Below, piece by piece: positions 43,850 through 51,532 of a DNA stretch of 64,000 nt. The stretch comes from an uncultured Enterorhabdus sp. (GTDB lineage Bacteria > Actinomycetota > Coriobacteriia > Coriobacteriales > Eggerthellaceae). The DNA lies in assembly GCA_947649205.1 (NCBI GenBank), contig CANSQM010000002.1, forward strand, positions 62,001 to 126,000. The letters run 5' to 3'. How positions within the stretch are numbered: position 1 is the first letter of the stretch; every line of letters begins with the position of its first letter. The translations under genes and the position numbers were made by a program. The notes beneath the pieces were generated by a model. That model worked only from the letters and a program-made list of their open reading frames with translations, made no database searches and had not been told where the DNA came from.

Positions 43850-44506
43850 CTACCCACCACAAAAGAGGCCTGCCCCCTCGACGTCAACAATAGACCCGTT
43901 TTCCATGAATATCGTAACGTCGGCTATTTCAGCAAGTTTTCCGACATCGTGACTAGCTACCAAAAGGCAGGCACCCCGCAAACGCTCTTCCTGAATGACT
44001 TTCAGAGTCTTCTGAACAGCCGCCTCGTCCAATCCGTTAAGGGGCTCGTCCAGCAGAATTAAATCAGGATGCTCAACAATTGCACCCGCAATCCCTAGCT
44101 TTTGCTTCATTCCCAGAGAATACTTCCGAAAAGGACGCTGATCAGCGGCATCGAGACCGACACGCTCGAGAGCAAGAGATATATCATCCGAGCTAGCCGT
44201 CTTTTTAATCGAACAAAGCAATTCTAAGTTTTTGCTTCCCGAATAGCCTCCCAGAAAAGCCGGACGCTCAATTAACAACCCGAGACTGCCGGGAAATTCA
44301 ATATCCCTCCCCAGAACTTGCCCTCCAACGATCACCTTGCCCCCCGAAGGGAATACCAGGCCTGCGATAACGCGCAAAAGCATTGTCTTGCCGCAACCGT
44401 TATGACCGCGCAGGCAATAGATTGATCCTCTCTCGAATGTAAAATCTATACTCGCAAGAATAGTATTACCCTCTATTATCTTGCTTACATCGACTACCTC
44501 AACCAT
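43850..44506 (-). CDS. ABC transporter ATP-binding protein
   Basis: The protein has 218 residues with Walker A GHNGCGKT, signature YSLGMKQKLGIAGA, Walker B LILLDEPLNGLD and H-loop ASHDVGKL. I chose ATG 44504-44506 with GAGG upstream; it overlaps the upstream permease by 8 bp. The protein is short, without the C-terminal extension seen in the 2395 ATPase. It serves the two permeases on either side. Confidence 0.9.
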   Translation of the reverse strand: MVEVVDVSKIIEGNTILASIDFTFERGSIYCLRGHNGCGKTMLLRVIAGLVFPSGGKVIVGGQVLGRDIEFPGSLGLLIERPAFLGGYSGSKNLELLCSIKKTASSDDISLALERVGLDAADQRPFRKYSLGMKQKLGIAGAIVEHPDLILLDEPLNGLDEAAVQKTLKVIQEERLRGACLLVASHDVGKLAEIADVTIFMENGSIVDVEGAGLFCGG

Positions 44507-45347
44507 ACATACCTCGATCCACTTTTCCTCTCCAAAATGACCTAATCGCGAGCAACTCTCCGATTGCAAGCAAACACAGCGCTGCACCTATAGGCGCGAA
44601 ACCGATGCCGCTATGAAAAGGTTGGTAAGGCTGCATAAACGTAATCGGAGAAAGAAACACGAACGCCTCAGTTCCTATCATTTCTCCTGCAAAGAGATAA
44701 AGGAGCCCCATGCAAAGGGCAAACGAGGAGCATGTCAAAACAATCCTGTTTCTCACAACTTGCGTACAAGCCAGAGGAAAACAGCTTAGCAAGCCACCAG
44801 TAACTGCGATCAGCGTTATATATGCCGCAGTGTACATATATGCGTTCTCATAGAAAAGCTCGCTCCACATATGGTATGCCGCAAGGGGAAATATCCCTGA
44901 GCTCGCATCTGGCTGAACCAAAGGCAAGATAAGGGAACACAGATAGAAGTTGAGCAGAAGCGGCATAGTCGAAACAGTGGCGCCAACGGCAAAGCACGCA
45001 GCCATTTTCGCCAAAATATACGCACGGATCCCTGATCGCACGCCCACCTGCTCACTCCACCCACTTCTCAAATCTTCATAAAGCGAAGACGAGAAAGGTA
45101 TGCAAACCAGCAGTGGGGTCAACATAAAATACAGCGTGGGCCAGACGCCCTCCCCCCATCCTCCAATCCATCGATTAAAAACCGACAGAGGATACTGCAC
45201 AAGATCTAAATACATGATCTGATCCTGCGCCTCGGGAAGAACGAAAAAGAAAATCTGCCCTATGGCGATCATGAAAGCCGCGGCAATCGCCGTAACATAT
45301 GCGCGGCTCAGAAAGGCTCTCTGGAACTCTTCTTTCAGCGCTCTCAC
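44499..45347 (-). CDS. ABC-2 type permease (first subunit)
   Basis: The protein has 282 residues and six hydrophobic helices (AYVTAIAAAFMIAIGQIFFF at the N-terminus, YTAAYITLIAVTGGLLSCFP in the middle). It follows the 45362 gene by 14 bp. Together with the ATPase and the second permease it forms a heterodimeric exporter or immunity transporter downstream of a small exported protein. Confidence 0.8.
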   Translation of the reverse strand: MRALKEEFQRAFLSRAYVTAIAAAFMIAIGQIFFFVLPEAQDQIMYLDLVQYPLSVFNRWIGGWGEGVWPTLYFMLTPLLVCIPFSSSLYEDLRSGWSEQVGVRSGIRAYILAKMAACFAVGATVSTMPLLLNFYLCSLILPLVQPDASSGIFPLAAYHMWSELFYENAYMYTAAYITLIAVTGGLLSCFPLACTQVVRNRIVLTCSSFALCMGLLYLFAGEMIGTEAFVFLSPITFMQPYQPFHSGIGFAPIGAALCLLAIGELLAIRSFWRGKVDRGMYG

Positions 45348-45361
45348 TGGCTAATCCTATC

Positions 45362-46063
45362 TCACGAGTGAAGGCTAACCTCTATTTTTCGTGGATAATC
45401 ACGAAACACGAGCTTGTAGTTCAAGTCTCTTACAAAGGCCCACTGACTGGAACTCATTCCAACTTGCCACAATTCGAAAGCAACTACCATATGATGCGTG
45501 GAGTGTGCCGGAGCGCGCCAATAGAATTCATTCTCTGCATGATAATTTTCATCAACCCAATATCCGTTAAGCGCCTCTGTGGCACTTTCATCATGACATG
45601 CCGAAAACGATCCGGCCTCCACGTCAAACCAAAGAGGACTGGTAGGAATATCGCTCTCGTTGCTAATCGTTAAGTCCACTAGAAGGTAAACATACTCGTC
45701 ATGAGAGCGGCCGGCTAGAGAGGCCATATCCCACTTTCCGCCGGTAAGAGAAAGCATTTCATCAACAGTCACGAAACGAGGATCGGAGAAAGAGAAGGTC
45801 ACCCCCTCCTGCATAAGATGATCGTGATCTCGACATCCCGCCACATCGATGGGCTCTCCCATACCATACTGCTCGATTACTTCTTTGCTGTCGGCAATTT
45901 CCTCTATTCCATTTGCGTCTAAAACTGCTTGCTTTTGTTCGGAGAGCAGTTGAGTGTTTACATACTGGATACGAAAATACGAAGCCATGAGCAGAGCAAC
46001 GCACACAGCAACGCCGACGACAACCTTGAGGGCGTTGCTGTGTTTTTTCAAGCCGCTGACCAT
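45362..46063 (-). CDS. Membrane-anchored extracytoplasmic protein of the ABC operon
   Basis: The protein has 233 residues: one N-terminal hydrophobic segment (VVVGVAVCVALLMASYF), a short linker and a beta-rich external domain (VYLLVDLTISNESDIPTS, then HHMVVAFELWQVGM). The plan is like the protein at 35979-36911, resembling DUF4352/DUF5027-type domains. It lies between the exported peptide gene and the permeases, so it may be an accessory or immunity factor. Family not confirmed. Confidence 0.6.
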   Translation of the reverse strand: MVSGLKKHSNALKVVVGVAVCVALLMASYFRIQYVNTQLLSEQKQAVLDANGIEEIADSKEVIEQYGMGEPIDVAGCRDHDHLMQEGVTFSFSDPRFVTVDEMLSLTGGKWDMASLAGRSHDEYVYLLVDLTISNESDIPTSPLWFDVEAGSFSACHDESATEALNGYWVDENYHAENEFYWRAPAHSTHHMVVAFELWQVGMSSSQWAFVRDLNYKLVFRDYPRKIEVSLHS

Positions 46064-46075
46064 TCCCCACCCATC

Positions 46076-46525
46076 CTAGTAACCAGAGGAGTTATCGGGG
46101 CTCCAAACGCCATCGGAATGATAGCGAGTAAGTGTATTGTTGTTCGAAAACTGCAAGTAGGCATAGGCTTCTTTGTATTGGTTAGGACGACTCTCTAGAA
46201 CATAATTAGTGAGATACTTTGTGCCTTTTGACCCAGCGTACTTCGGCCCATAGCTGTAAGTCTTGCCATCCTGGAGGCCATTGGCCCTAACGCTACCACT
46301 TCCCGTGACATTAACGCACTTCAGATACACCTTTGTCGTATTGCCTTTTGGCCGACTTGCTGTATTCTTACTCGTATTCGTCGTGATATCCACCATGTAG
46401 GTTGTATCAGCAGTATTTGCTGCATGTGCAGCAGTTGCCCCGAAAAACGACAGCATGAGCAAGAGAGCAATCCCAAAGCACATCATAGGCCGGATAATCC
46501 ACTTTTCTTTCCGCGCAAAGATCAT
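46076..46525 (-). CDS. Small exported protein, bacteriocin-like context (DUF2712-like)
   Basis: The protein has 149 residues. A long signal peptide (MMCFGIALLLMLSFFGATAA, cleavage near AHA-A) leads to a polar, Asn/Thr/Ser/Tyr-rich mature protein of about 110 residues ending SDGVWSPDNSSGY. The VWSPD ending and polar body recall exported Firmicutes proteins annotated DUF2712, often found beside ABC exporters. AAAAGGGGGG precedes ATG 46523-46525. It heads the operon of the ABC transporter and follows ECF site B. Confidence 0.65.
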   Translation of the reverse strand: MIFARKEKWIIRPMMCFGIALLLMLSFFGATAAHAANTADTTYMVDITTNTSKNTASRPKGNTTKVYLKCVNVTGSGSVRANGLQDGKTYSYGPKYAGSKGTKYLTNYVLESRPNQYKEAYAYLQFSNNNTLTRYHSDGVWSPDNSSGY

Positions 46526-46576
46526 GATCCCCCCCTTTTCGCTCCCATGGGCAATCGTCATTGCCCTTCACTATGC

Positions 46577-46604
46577 CTTACACCCGAACCGGCCCACTTC
46601 TTAC
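46577..46604 (-). promoter_or_regulatory. ECF-type promoter site B
   Basis: Minus strand: TGTAAGAA (core 46600-46604) and GTGTAAGG (core 46577-46581), 23 bp apart, then CATAGTGA. A GGGCAATGACGATTGCCC hairpin follows before the exported-protein gene; site C is followed by a close copy of that hairpin. Confidence 0.75.
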
Positions 46605-46780
46605 AGAATCTGACAACTCTTCCCAAAAAATTTTCGAGAAGGCAAGCCACTGTAGCCACCAGCGCATTCCCCTTGGCAATAAATGGCATTCGGCAAGCCG
46701 TCAAACACGGCAAGCGTATCTAGTCTTTCCCGCAATTAAAGTGGGGCACCAAAACACCCGGCAAGTCAGCAGCGACAACA

Positions 46781-46822
46781 CGAGCGGGCCGGCTGCGCCA
46801 TGGGGTGCAGCCGGCCCGCATC
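46781..46822 (-). terminator. Repeated GC hairpin, copy 2; probable terminator of the 27-residue peptide gene
   Basis: Same stem as 42946-42987 with one base change in the loop. On the minus strand it lies 33 bp after the peptide stop; the following tail is only weakly T-rich. Confidence 0.65.
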
Positions 46823-46854
46823 GTTCGGGCATCTTATTTCGACGCCGTGCGAAC

Positions 46855-46938
46855 TTACAGAGCCGCGGCTCCGACGCAGCCGGCGAGGGCGGCGGTGGCG
46901 AGGGCGAACAGGGCGGCTCCGGCAACAATGGCAATCAT
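46855..46938 (-). CDS. 27-residue hydrophobic peptide
   Basis: The peptide begins MIAIVAGAALFALATAALAG and has a single Cys followed by Val-Gly and four small residues. It is one membrane-spanning stretch of Ala, Gly, Leu and Val with no charge at all. AAGGAG lies 7 nt before ATG 46936-46938, ECF-type site D lies about 130 bp upstream and a strong hairpin follows. It may be a signalling peptide, a small bacteriocin-like peptide or a small membrane regulator. Confidence 0.55.
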   Translation of the reverse strand: MIAIVAGAALFALATAALAGCVGAAAL

Positions 46939-47068
46939 GGCAGATCTCCTTTCCGGGCAGGCGGGACAACCTCTTTCGGCGCCCCGCTTCCGTGCGGCTG
47001 GGGCGATCTCTTTCGATGCCCCGCCTTCATACGGAATAATTTCGATAAGACCACTATGACAGCCCCAC

Positions 47069-47095
47069 CTTACCGCCCCGTTGCGCGTCCCTTAC
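47069..47095 (-). promoter_or_regulatory. ECF-type promoter site D
   Basis: Minus strand: TGTAAGGG (core 47091-47095) and CGGTAAGG (core 47069-47073), 22 bp apart, one base shorter than the other sites. Reads into the 27-residue peptide gene. Confidence 0.6.
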
Positions 47096-47135
47096 AAAAA
47101 TGTCGCTTTGCGCCGAGCCCCGGGCAAAAAGCTCC

Positions 47136-48563
47136 CTACCACCCCGGCACAACGAGGCCACGCTCGGCGGCCAGCGTGTTCACCGTGGCGATCTGCCGCG
47201 CCGTTTGCTTCTGCACCGCAGCGATAAAGCGCTCGTCTATCTCGGGATTCTCCCCCAGCACGGCGGCGATGTCGTCGGCAAAGCCGTCAAGCGCCGACGG
47301 ATCGTACCAGCTGAGGTCTTCCACCAACGCCAGCTGCTGAGACGGGTACTCGCAGAACGGATGGCTCTCCCAGCCATAGGGACGCGCCTCCAGCTCGGCG
47401 GTGGTGGCCCGACTGTAGAATCCGCAACCGTGATCGAACAGCGGCGCGACACGGTAGCCATCGAGGACCTCGGCATTGCGAATGAGACCGAAGTTGTGGG
47501 TATGTCGGTCGAAGTTCGCCATAAGGTGATCGACCACGATCATCTTGTCGATGAGCCGCTGAGCACCTTCCACGCCCAAGTCCTCCAAAGCGTACAGATA
47601 GCCCCGATGCCCGTCGCGTCCCTCACTCACGGCGAAAGCGGTCAGCACATCTTGGGCGGGAATAAGCTCGGTTTCCGCCGTCACCATGTTCGCGCACGAC
47701 GAATAGGCCCTCCCCGCCCGCTCGGTCACCGTGTAGGGAACGAATTCCCCGGCCTCCAGGAGCCGTTCTAACAGCCGCGTCGCCAGCTTCTCGTTGTAGG
47801 GCTCACGGTTCTCGTTGCCCACGCCGCCCTTGATAAGATAATCCACCCCGCGCCGGCGCACCCAGGTCTTGCTGAGCATGCCGTTGGTGGCCGTATCGGG
47901 AGAATGGGTAATGGCCGGCCCGCGTCCCGATGGCACCTTGGCGGCACCTTCCCCGGGCGCCGCCCCTAGGCGAGGCGCCGGCGACAGCACCGCCAGCATG
48001 AGGTCGCCGAATGCCTCCTCATAGCCGTTCTCGAAGTAGTTCACCGCGGCCCACGTCGCCTCAGCGCCCTCGGGCCTGAACCAGTAGGGATCGGACAGGC
48101 TCAGGCCCCACGATTGGAACATGAGCGTTGGCGCGTTGCGGGCGGCCAAATCGCGCAATGCCACGGGTAGGTTGGGGCGCATGCCGGGGATGGCGCGGTT
48201 GCGCAGCCATTCCGCCATGTCATAGCGGTTCGGGGCCTTATCGCGACGGCCGATGCCGAAGGGCTTCCAGGCGATGCCGTCCAAGGGCTCGATGCCCGTA
48301 ACGGCACCGGTGCGGAAGTGATAGGTGAAGGCAAGCACCTCATGCTCGCGGCTCATGAGCGTATAGCGGGCGCTGTCGGCCGCATCATCGGCCCGGGGGC
48401 GTCCCGGCTGCGATCCGGCCTGAAGCCGCTCCCGCACCGAGGCCTCGTCCACCATCCACGCGCGGCCGAACTTCTGCGCGCGCAATGCCCCGGCCTCGAT
48501 AAGGTTGTTCACCCGCCGTGGGGTAACACCCAGCTTTTCCGCCGCCTCTTTCGTCGTCAGCAT
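47136..48563 (-). CDS. Helix-turn-helix plus HipA-like kinase protein
   Basis: The protein has 475 residues. Residues 1-50 are an excisionase/MerR-like DNA-binding domain (LTTKEAAEKLGVTPRRVNNL). The rest resembles a HipA-type kinase: LSKTWVRRRGVDYLIKGG for ATP binding and VDHLMANFDRHTHNFGLIRN for the catalytic Asp and metal site, then the DHGCGFY metal-binding part. HipA kinases phosphorylate tRNA synthetases; here no HipB partner gene is adjacent, and the fused DNA-binding domain may take its place. Confidence 0.78.
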   Translation of the reverse strand: MLTTKEAAEKLGVTPRRVNNLIEAGALRAQKFGRAWMVDEASVRERLQAGSQPGRPRADDAADSARYTLMSREHEVLAFTYHFRTGAVTGIEPLDGIAWKPFGIGRRDKAPNRYDMAEWLRNRAIPGMRPNLPVALRDLAARNAPTLMFQSWGLSLSDPYWFRPEGAEATWAAVNYFENGYEEAFGDLMLAVLSPAPRLGAAPGEGAAKVPSGRGPAITHSPDTATNGMLSKTWVRRRGVDYLIKGGVGNENREPYNEKLATRLLERLLEAGEFVPYTVTERAGRAYSSCANMVTAETELIPAQDVLTAFAVSEGRDGHRGYLYALEDLGVEGAQRLIDKMIVVDHLMANFDRHTHNFGLIRNAEVLDGYRVAPLFDHGCGFYSRATTAELEARPYGWESHPFCEYPSQQLALVEDLSWYDPSALDGFADDIAAVLGENPEIDERFIAAVQKQTARQIATVNTLAAERGLVVPGW

Positions 48564-48708
48564 ACGCGCCTCGCTTTCCCTGTGCCGCTCTGCTAACTAT
48601 ACCGAATGAGGAATAGTTTTTGCGCACGTATTCCCGAAAATAAAGGTTCCTCATAGTATAAAGCTGGCTTACTCGGCGCAAGCCTCGCCTGCATAATCAC
48701 CAGAGCCC

Positions 48709-49845
48709 TCAGCTCAAACCAGGGTCCGGTACCGCGAATAGATTCGTCAAATAGCTGTAGGCCTCACCCCTTGACTCAAGAAAAGAACTTGAGACTGTCT
48801 CTTTCGAAGAGACATCCCAGATAAATATCATCCGAGTTCTAACATCGAGGAAGTAGAGTTTGCCGTCCTTCGCGATCATTTGGTCCGCCCCATAGGGCAA
48901 CGGATACGACTCAACGGAACCTGAGGCAATGTCAAAAACGCACAAGGTTGCGCTATCGCCTGGATCACTTCCAACGATATCGTAGCAGGCTACATAGAGT
49001 TTCCCATTCTCAGCAATCACCCCGAAAGGGTAATCGCAGCCCAAGTTAATCTGCGTAATTTCTCCCGTTGATAAATCAAGGGATCCAAGTTGGGTCAACC
49101 CCTGCGGAGTCGAGTCGTCAAGGCCGGTAAAGTACAGCACACCCTCATCATAGGATGCCCGATATTGATTTGTCCCCAATGCACTAATATCAAAGGAGCG
49201 AATCTCGTTCAGGTCTGCATCGAACTGAATTACCCTTTCGGAACATGAGGGGGTTTGCCCGACACCGAAAGAATCGTTGGCGGAGAATGCCATGAGCGAT
49301 TCATTCGCCCAAAGAATAAGGCTGACGTATTCACCCGCGATAGTTTGCTCCGCAACGTCGCCAGTTATTTTGTCATAGCGCACGATATAAGAGTCGCCAT
49401 TCCTATTGCCTGCCACAAAAATATACTTGTCATGTGCTGCCACGGAAAGAATGCCGGGACGACCCACATCGTAGGATGTCATTGAGAGGTTTTGGAGAGA
49501 AAACTCAACGACCTCTTGGCCATCTTTGACATTGTAATAGCCAAGCGGCAGCGTGTAGAGCGACCCTCCCGAAATACATGGGTCGTAGAATGACTCCCCT
49601 AAGGTTGCCCTCGGAATAGGAACTTCCCACATTTCTTGCAAATCGTCATCGAGCAGCACTATTTTGCTATCAAGCCGGGTCCCGGACGTTTCAATGAAGC
49701 CTACTGCCGCGTTTTCCAAAACAGCGGCAATGTTCTCATCGGCCTCGTGCTCCCCATGATTTTTCAATACGGGAGAATCTCCCACGCAAGCAGAAAGAAA
49801 GAGAGGAACAGCCAACGCAATCAAATACAACAGCGCCCTTTTCAT
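48709..49845 (-). CDS. Lipoprotein with beta-propeller-like repeats
   Basis: The protein has 378 residues. A lipoprotein signal (LIALAVPLFLSAC, lipobox Cys near residue 20) is followed by repeated blades of the type DKYIFVAGNRNGDSYIVRYD, NGKLYVACYDIVG and DGKLYFLDVRTRMIFIWD. ATG 49843-49845 has GAGAGGA upstream. It follows the broken peptidase-like gene by about 57 bp and should be transcribed from ECF site C. A surface sensor or binding role is plausible. Confidence 0.75.
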   Translation of the reverse strand: MKRALLYLIALAVPLFLSACVGDSPVLKNHGEHEADENIAAVLENAAVGFIETSGTRLDSKIVLLDDDLQEMWEVPIPRATLGESFYDPCISGGSLYTLPLGYYNVKDGQEVVEFSLQNLSMTSYDVGRPGILSVAAHDKYIFVAGNRNGDSYIVRYDKITGDVAEQTIAGEYVSLILWANESLMAFSANDSFGVGQTPSCSERVIQFDADLNEIRSFDISALGTNQYRASYDEGVLYFTGLDDSTPQGLTQLGSLDLSTGEITQINLGCDYPFGVIAENGKLYVACYDIVGSDPGDSATLCVFDIASGSVESYPLPYGADQMIAKDGKLYFLDVRTRMIFIWDVSSKETVSSSFLESRGEAYSYLTNLFAVPDPGLS

Positions 49846-49902
49846 AGACACATCCTCTCGCAAGTAGAGGACTCCGCACAATAGCGGAGCTCTCCGCAAG
49901 CT

Positions 49903-50378
49903 CTATTTAGTGTAAACAATCATCGAAGTCTTGGGGCTTTTAAGAAGATCGGGCGGGTAGATGACCCCACCCGTCTTAACAGGACAAATGTCGATGAATG
50001 CCGTGCTCAAGTACGCCTGCCAGACCAATTGCGAACAATAGAATTGATCGGTTCTTTTTGGATTCAAGAAATCCATACTATAGGGCTTTCCTATCTGCTT
50101 TGCCGCCCAATCAGCAGCTTTAACTTGCTGGGACGACGATGCTGCGTAGATGTTAAGACCATAGCAAGTCTTTTTAGAGGTTGTCCAATTGTTCGGCCCT
50201 TTTTGCACCCCAGTTCCCAAAGACTCGATTACCGTATTTGACGTGTAGACAATTGCAGCATGGCCTGTGGGAATTAAGTCTTAATCCCCTCTTCGGCAAA
50301 AGCAATCCCTGGAGCGGCTACGGGAATGGCAAGCAATCCCACCAACGCGATTGCGAGAGTAGTTTTTCTTAATTTCAC
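49903..50378 (-). pseudogene. Frameshifted exported YiiX/papain-like peptidase-fold protein
   Basis: GTG 50376-50378 with AAGGAGG upstream begins a signal peptide (LAIALVGLLAIPVAAPGIAFA) that stops after a few residues. The next frame continues GHAAIVYTSNTVIESLGTG and then ADWAAKQIGKPY and FYCSQLVWQAY. His in GHAAIV and Cys in YCSQLV are the expected catalytic pair of the permuted papain (YiiX/YycO-like) fold. The junction at about 50275-50285 (ATTAAGACTTAAT) also seems to lack residues normally found before GHAA. Confidence 0.75.
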
Positions 50379-50738
50379 GATCGTCCTCCTTTTCGATCAG
50401 GTGAGCGATCGTCATCGCCCTTTACATCTCTCGGAAAATTTTCCTTTCACTAAGCCTTACACCGTGGACGATTGATTTCTTACAAAAATGCCGAACTTTT
50501 CGAGAATGCTTGAGTAGAAGTTCAATCTGTGTTCTTTGAAAAACATTCCGGACTCGCTGCTTCTCAGGAATTTCCTCATGTCACCACCGTGACAGCCTAA
50601 GCCTACCACGCTGTTACCAGTGCCTTACGGTTTTTGCCTTATCGGAATGCCGCGACGCCACGTGCCCTACGCAGAGGGGACAGCGCCCAACCAGCAGCCC
50701 TTAGCAACCTGCACATATTGTAAAAGGATAGAAGGCGC
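50379..50738. other. Intergenic region with ECF site C, no gene seen
   Basis: 360 bp. It holds the leader and promoter of the broken peptidase gene and a GTCAC/GTGAC pair near 50580-50593. No supported frame was found between the HAD phosphatase stop and the promoter. Confidence 0.55.
50456..50483 (-). promoter_or_regulatory. ECF-type promoter site C
   Basis: Minus strand: TGTAAGAAA (core 50479-50483) and GTGTAAGG (core 50456-50460), 23 bp apart, then CTTAGTGA. A GGCGATGACGATCGC hairpin follows, matching that after site B. Confidence 0.75.
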
Positions 50739-51410
50739 CTATTCCCTCGCCTTCGCGAGGAACTCGTCGGCGGTGAGGTCTTCCCAGCTGGCGATGAGGA
50801 AGTCGGCGCGGGCGAGCAGGTCGGCGCGGGGGCCGGAGATATCGTTGTCGTAGATGGCGCCGGTGCGAAAGCCCGCCGCTCGCAGGGTGTCCAGGGCGTA
50901 GGAGGCGTCCTCGAAGCCCCAAGTGCGGGCGCGATCGGTGCCGAGGAAGCCGCGGGCGTAATCGTACACCGCCGGCTCGCGCTTGCTCGTACCCAAGTCG
51001 TCCACGGATACGACGGCCTTCAGGTAGGGTGCGAACCCGCAGCGCTCGATGCAGGTGGCCAGCATGTCGGGCGGCGTGGACGAGGCCACGGCCATGGGCA
51101 CGCCGCGCTCGTGCAGCCCTTGCACGAAGGCGAGCGCCCCGGGCCGCGCCTCCACTTCATGGGCGTAGAAGGCGCGCATGCGGTCGAAGATCATCTCCTT
51201 CACCGCCGCCGTACTGGCGCCCAGGCCGCATTGTCCGTGCAGGTAGGCGCTGGCCTCGTCGAGCGACATGGTGGTGATGGCATCGGTATCCGCCTTCGTT
51301 AGCGCGATGCCCGCCTCGGCCGCCAGAGTGCGATCCACCTCGTGCCACGCGCCCATGGAATCCACAAGCGTCCCATCGCAATCGAAGATAACGCCGATAT
51401 TCTGCGCCAC
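50739..51410 (-). CDS. HAD-family phosphatase (beta-phosphoglucomutase/phosphatase-like)
   Basis: The protein has 223 residues. Motif I is FDCDGTLVDS, motif II VASSTPP, motif III Lys in TSKREP, motif IV GFEDASYALDTLRAAG. A helical cap lies between motifs I and II. The substrate is not predictable among sugar phosphates and phosphoglycolate. It is a single gene; a TGGGACA/TGTCCCA hairpin follows toward the homoserine dehydrogenase gene at 51476-51512. Confidence 0.92.
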   Translation of the reverse strand: MAQNIGVIFDCDGTLVDSMGAWHEVDRTLAAEAGIALTKADTDAITTMSLDEASAYLHGQCGLGASTAAVKEMIFDRMRAFYAHEVEARPGALAFVQGLHERGVPMAVASSTPPDMLATCIERCGFAPYLKAVVSVDDLGTSKREPAVYDYARGFLGTDRARTWGFEDASYALDTLRAAGFRTGAIYDNDISGPRADLLARADFLIASWEDLTADEFLAKARE

Positions 51411-51532
51411 AGCCTGCTCCTTCCAACAAAACGGGACGGAGTAGCACCCCGCCCCGCAACAATTTCATCCTATTGGGACACCGTTACCCGGTAAGACTGT
51501 CCCACTCCACCCGTCAGGCCACACGGAACAGG

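Noticed and set aside
46076-46525. Lactococcin-972 family bacteriocin
   Set aside because: The export signal and neighbouring ABC genes fit, but the characteristic lactococcin-972 sequence pattern is not present.
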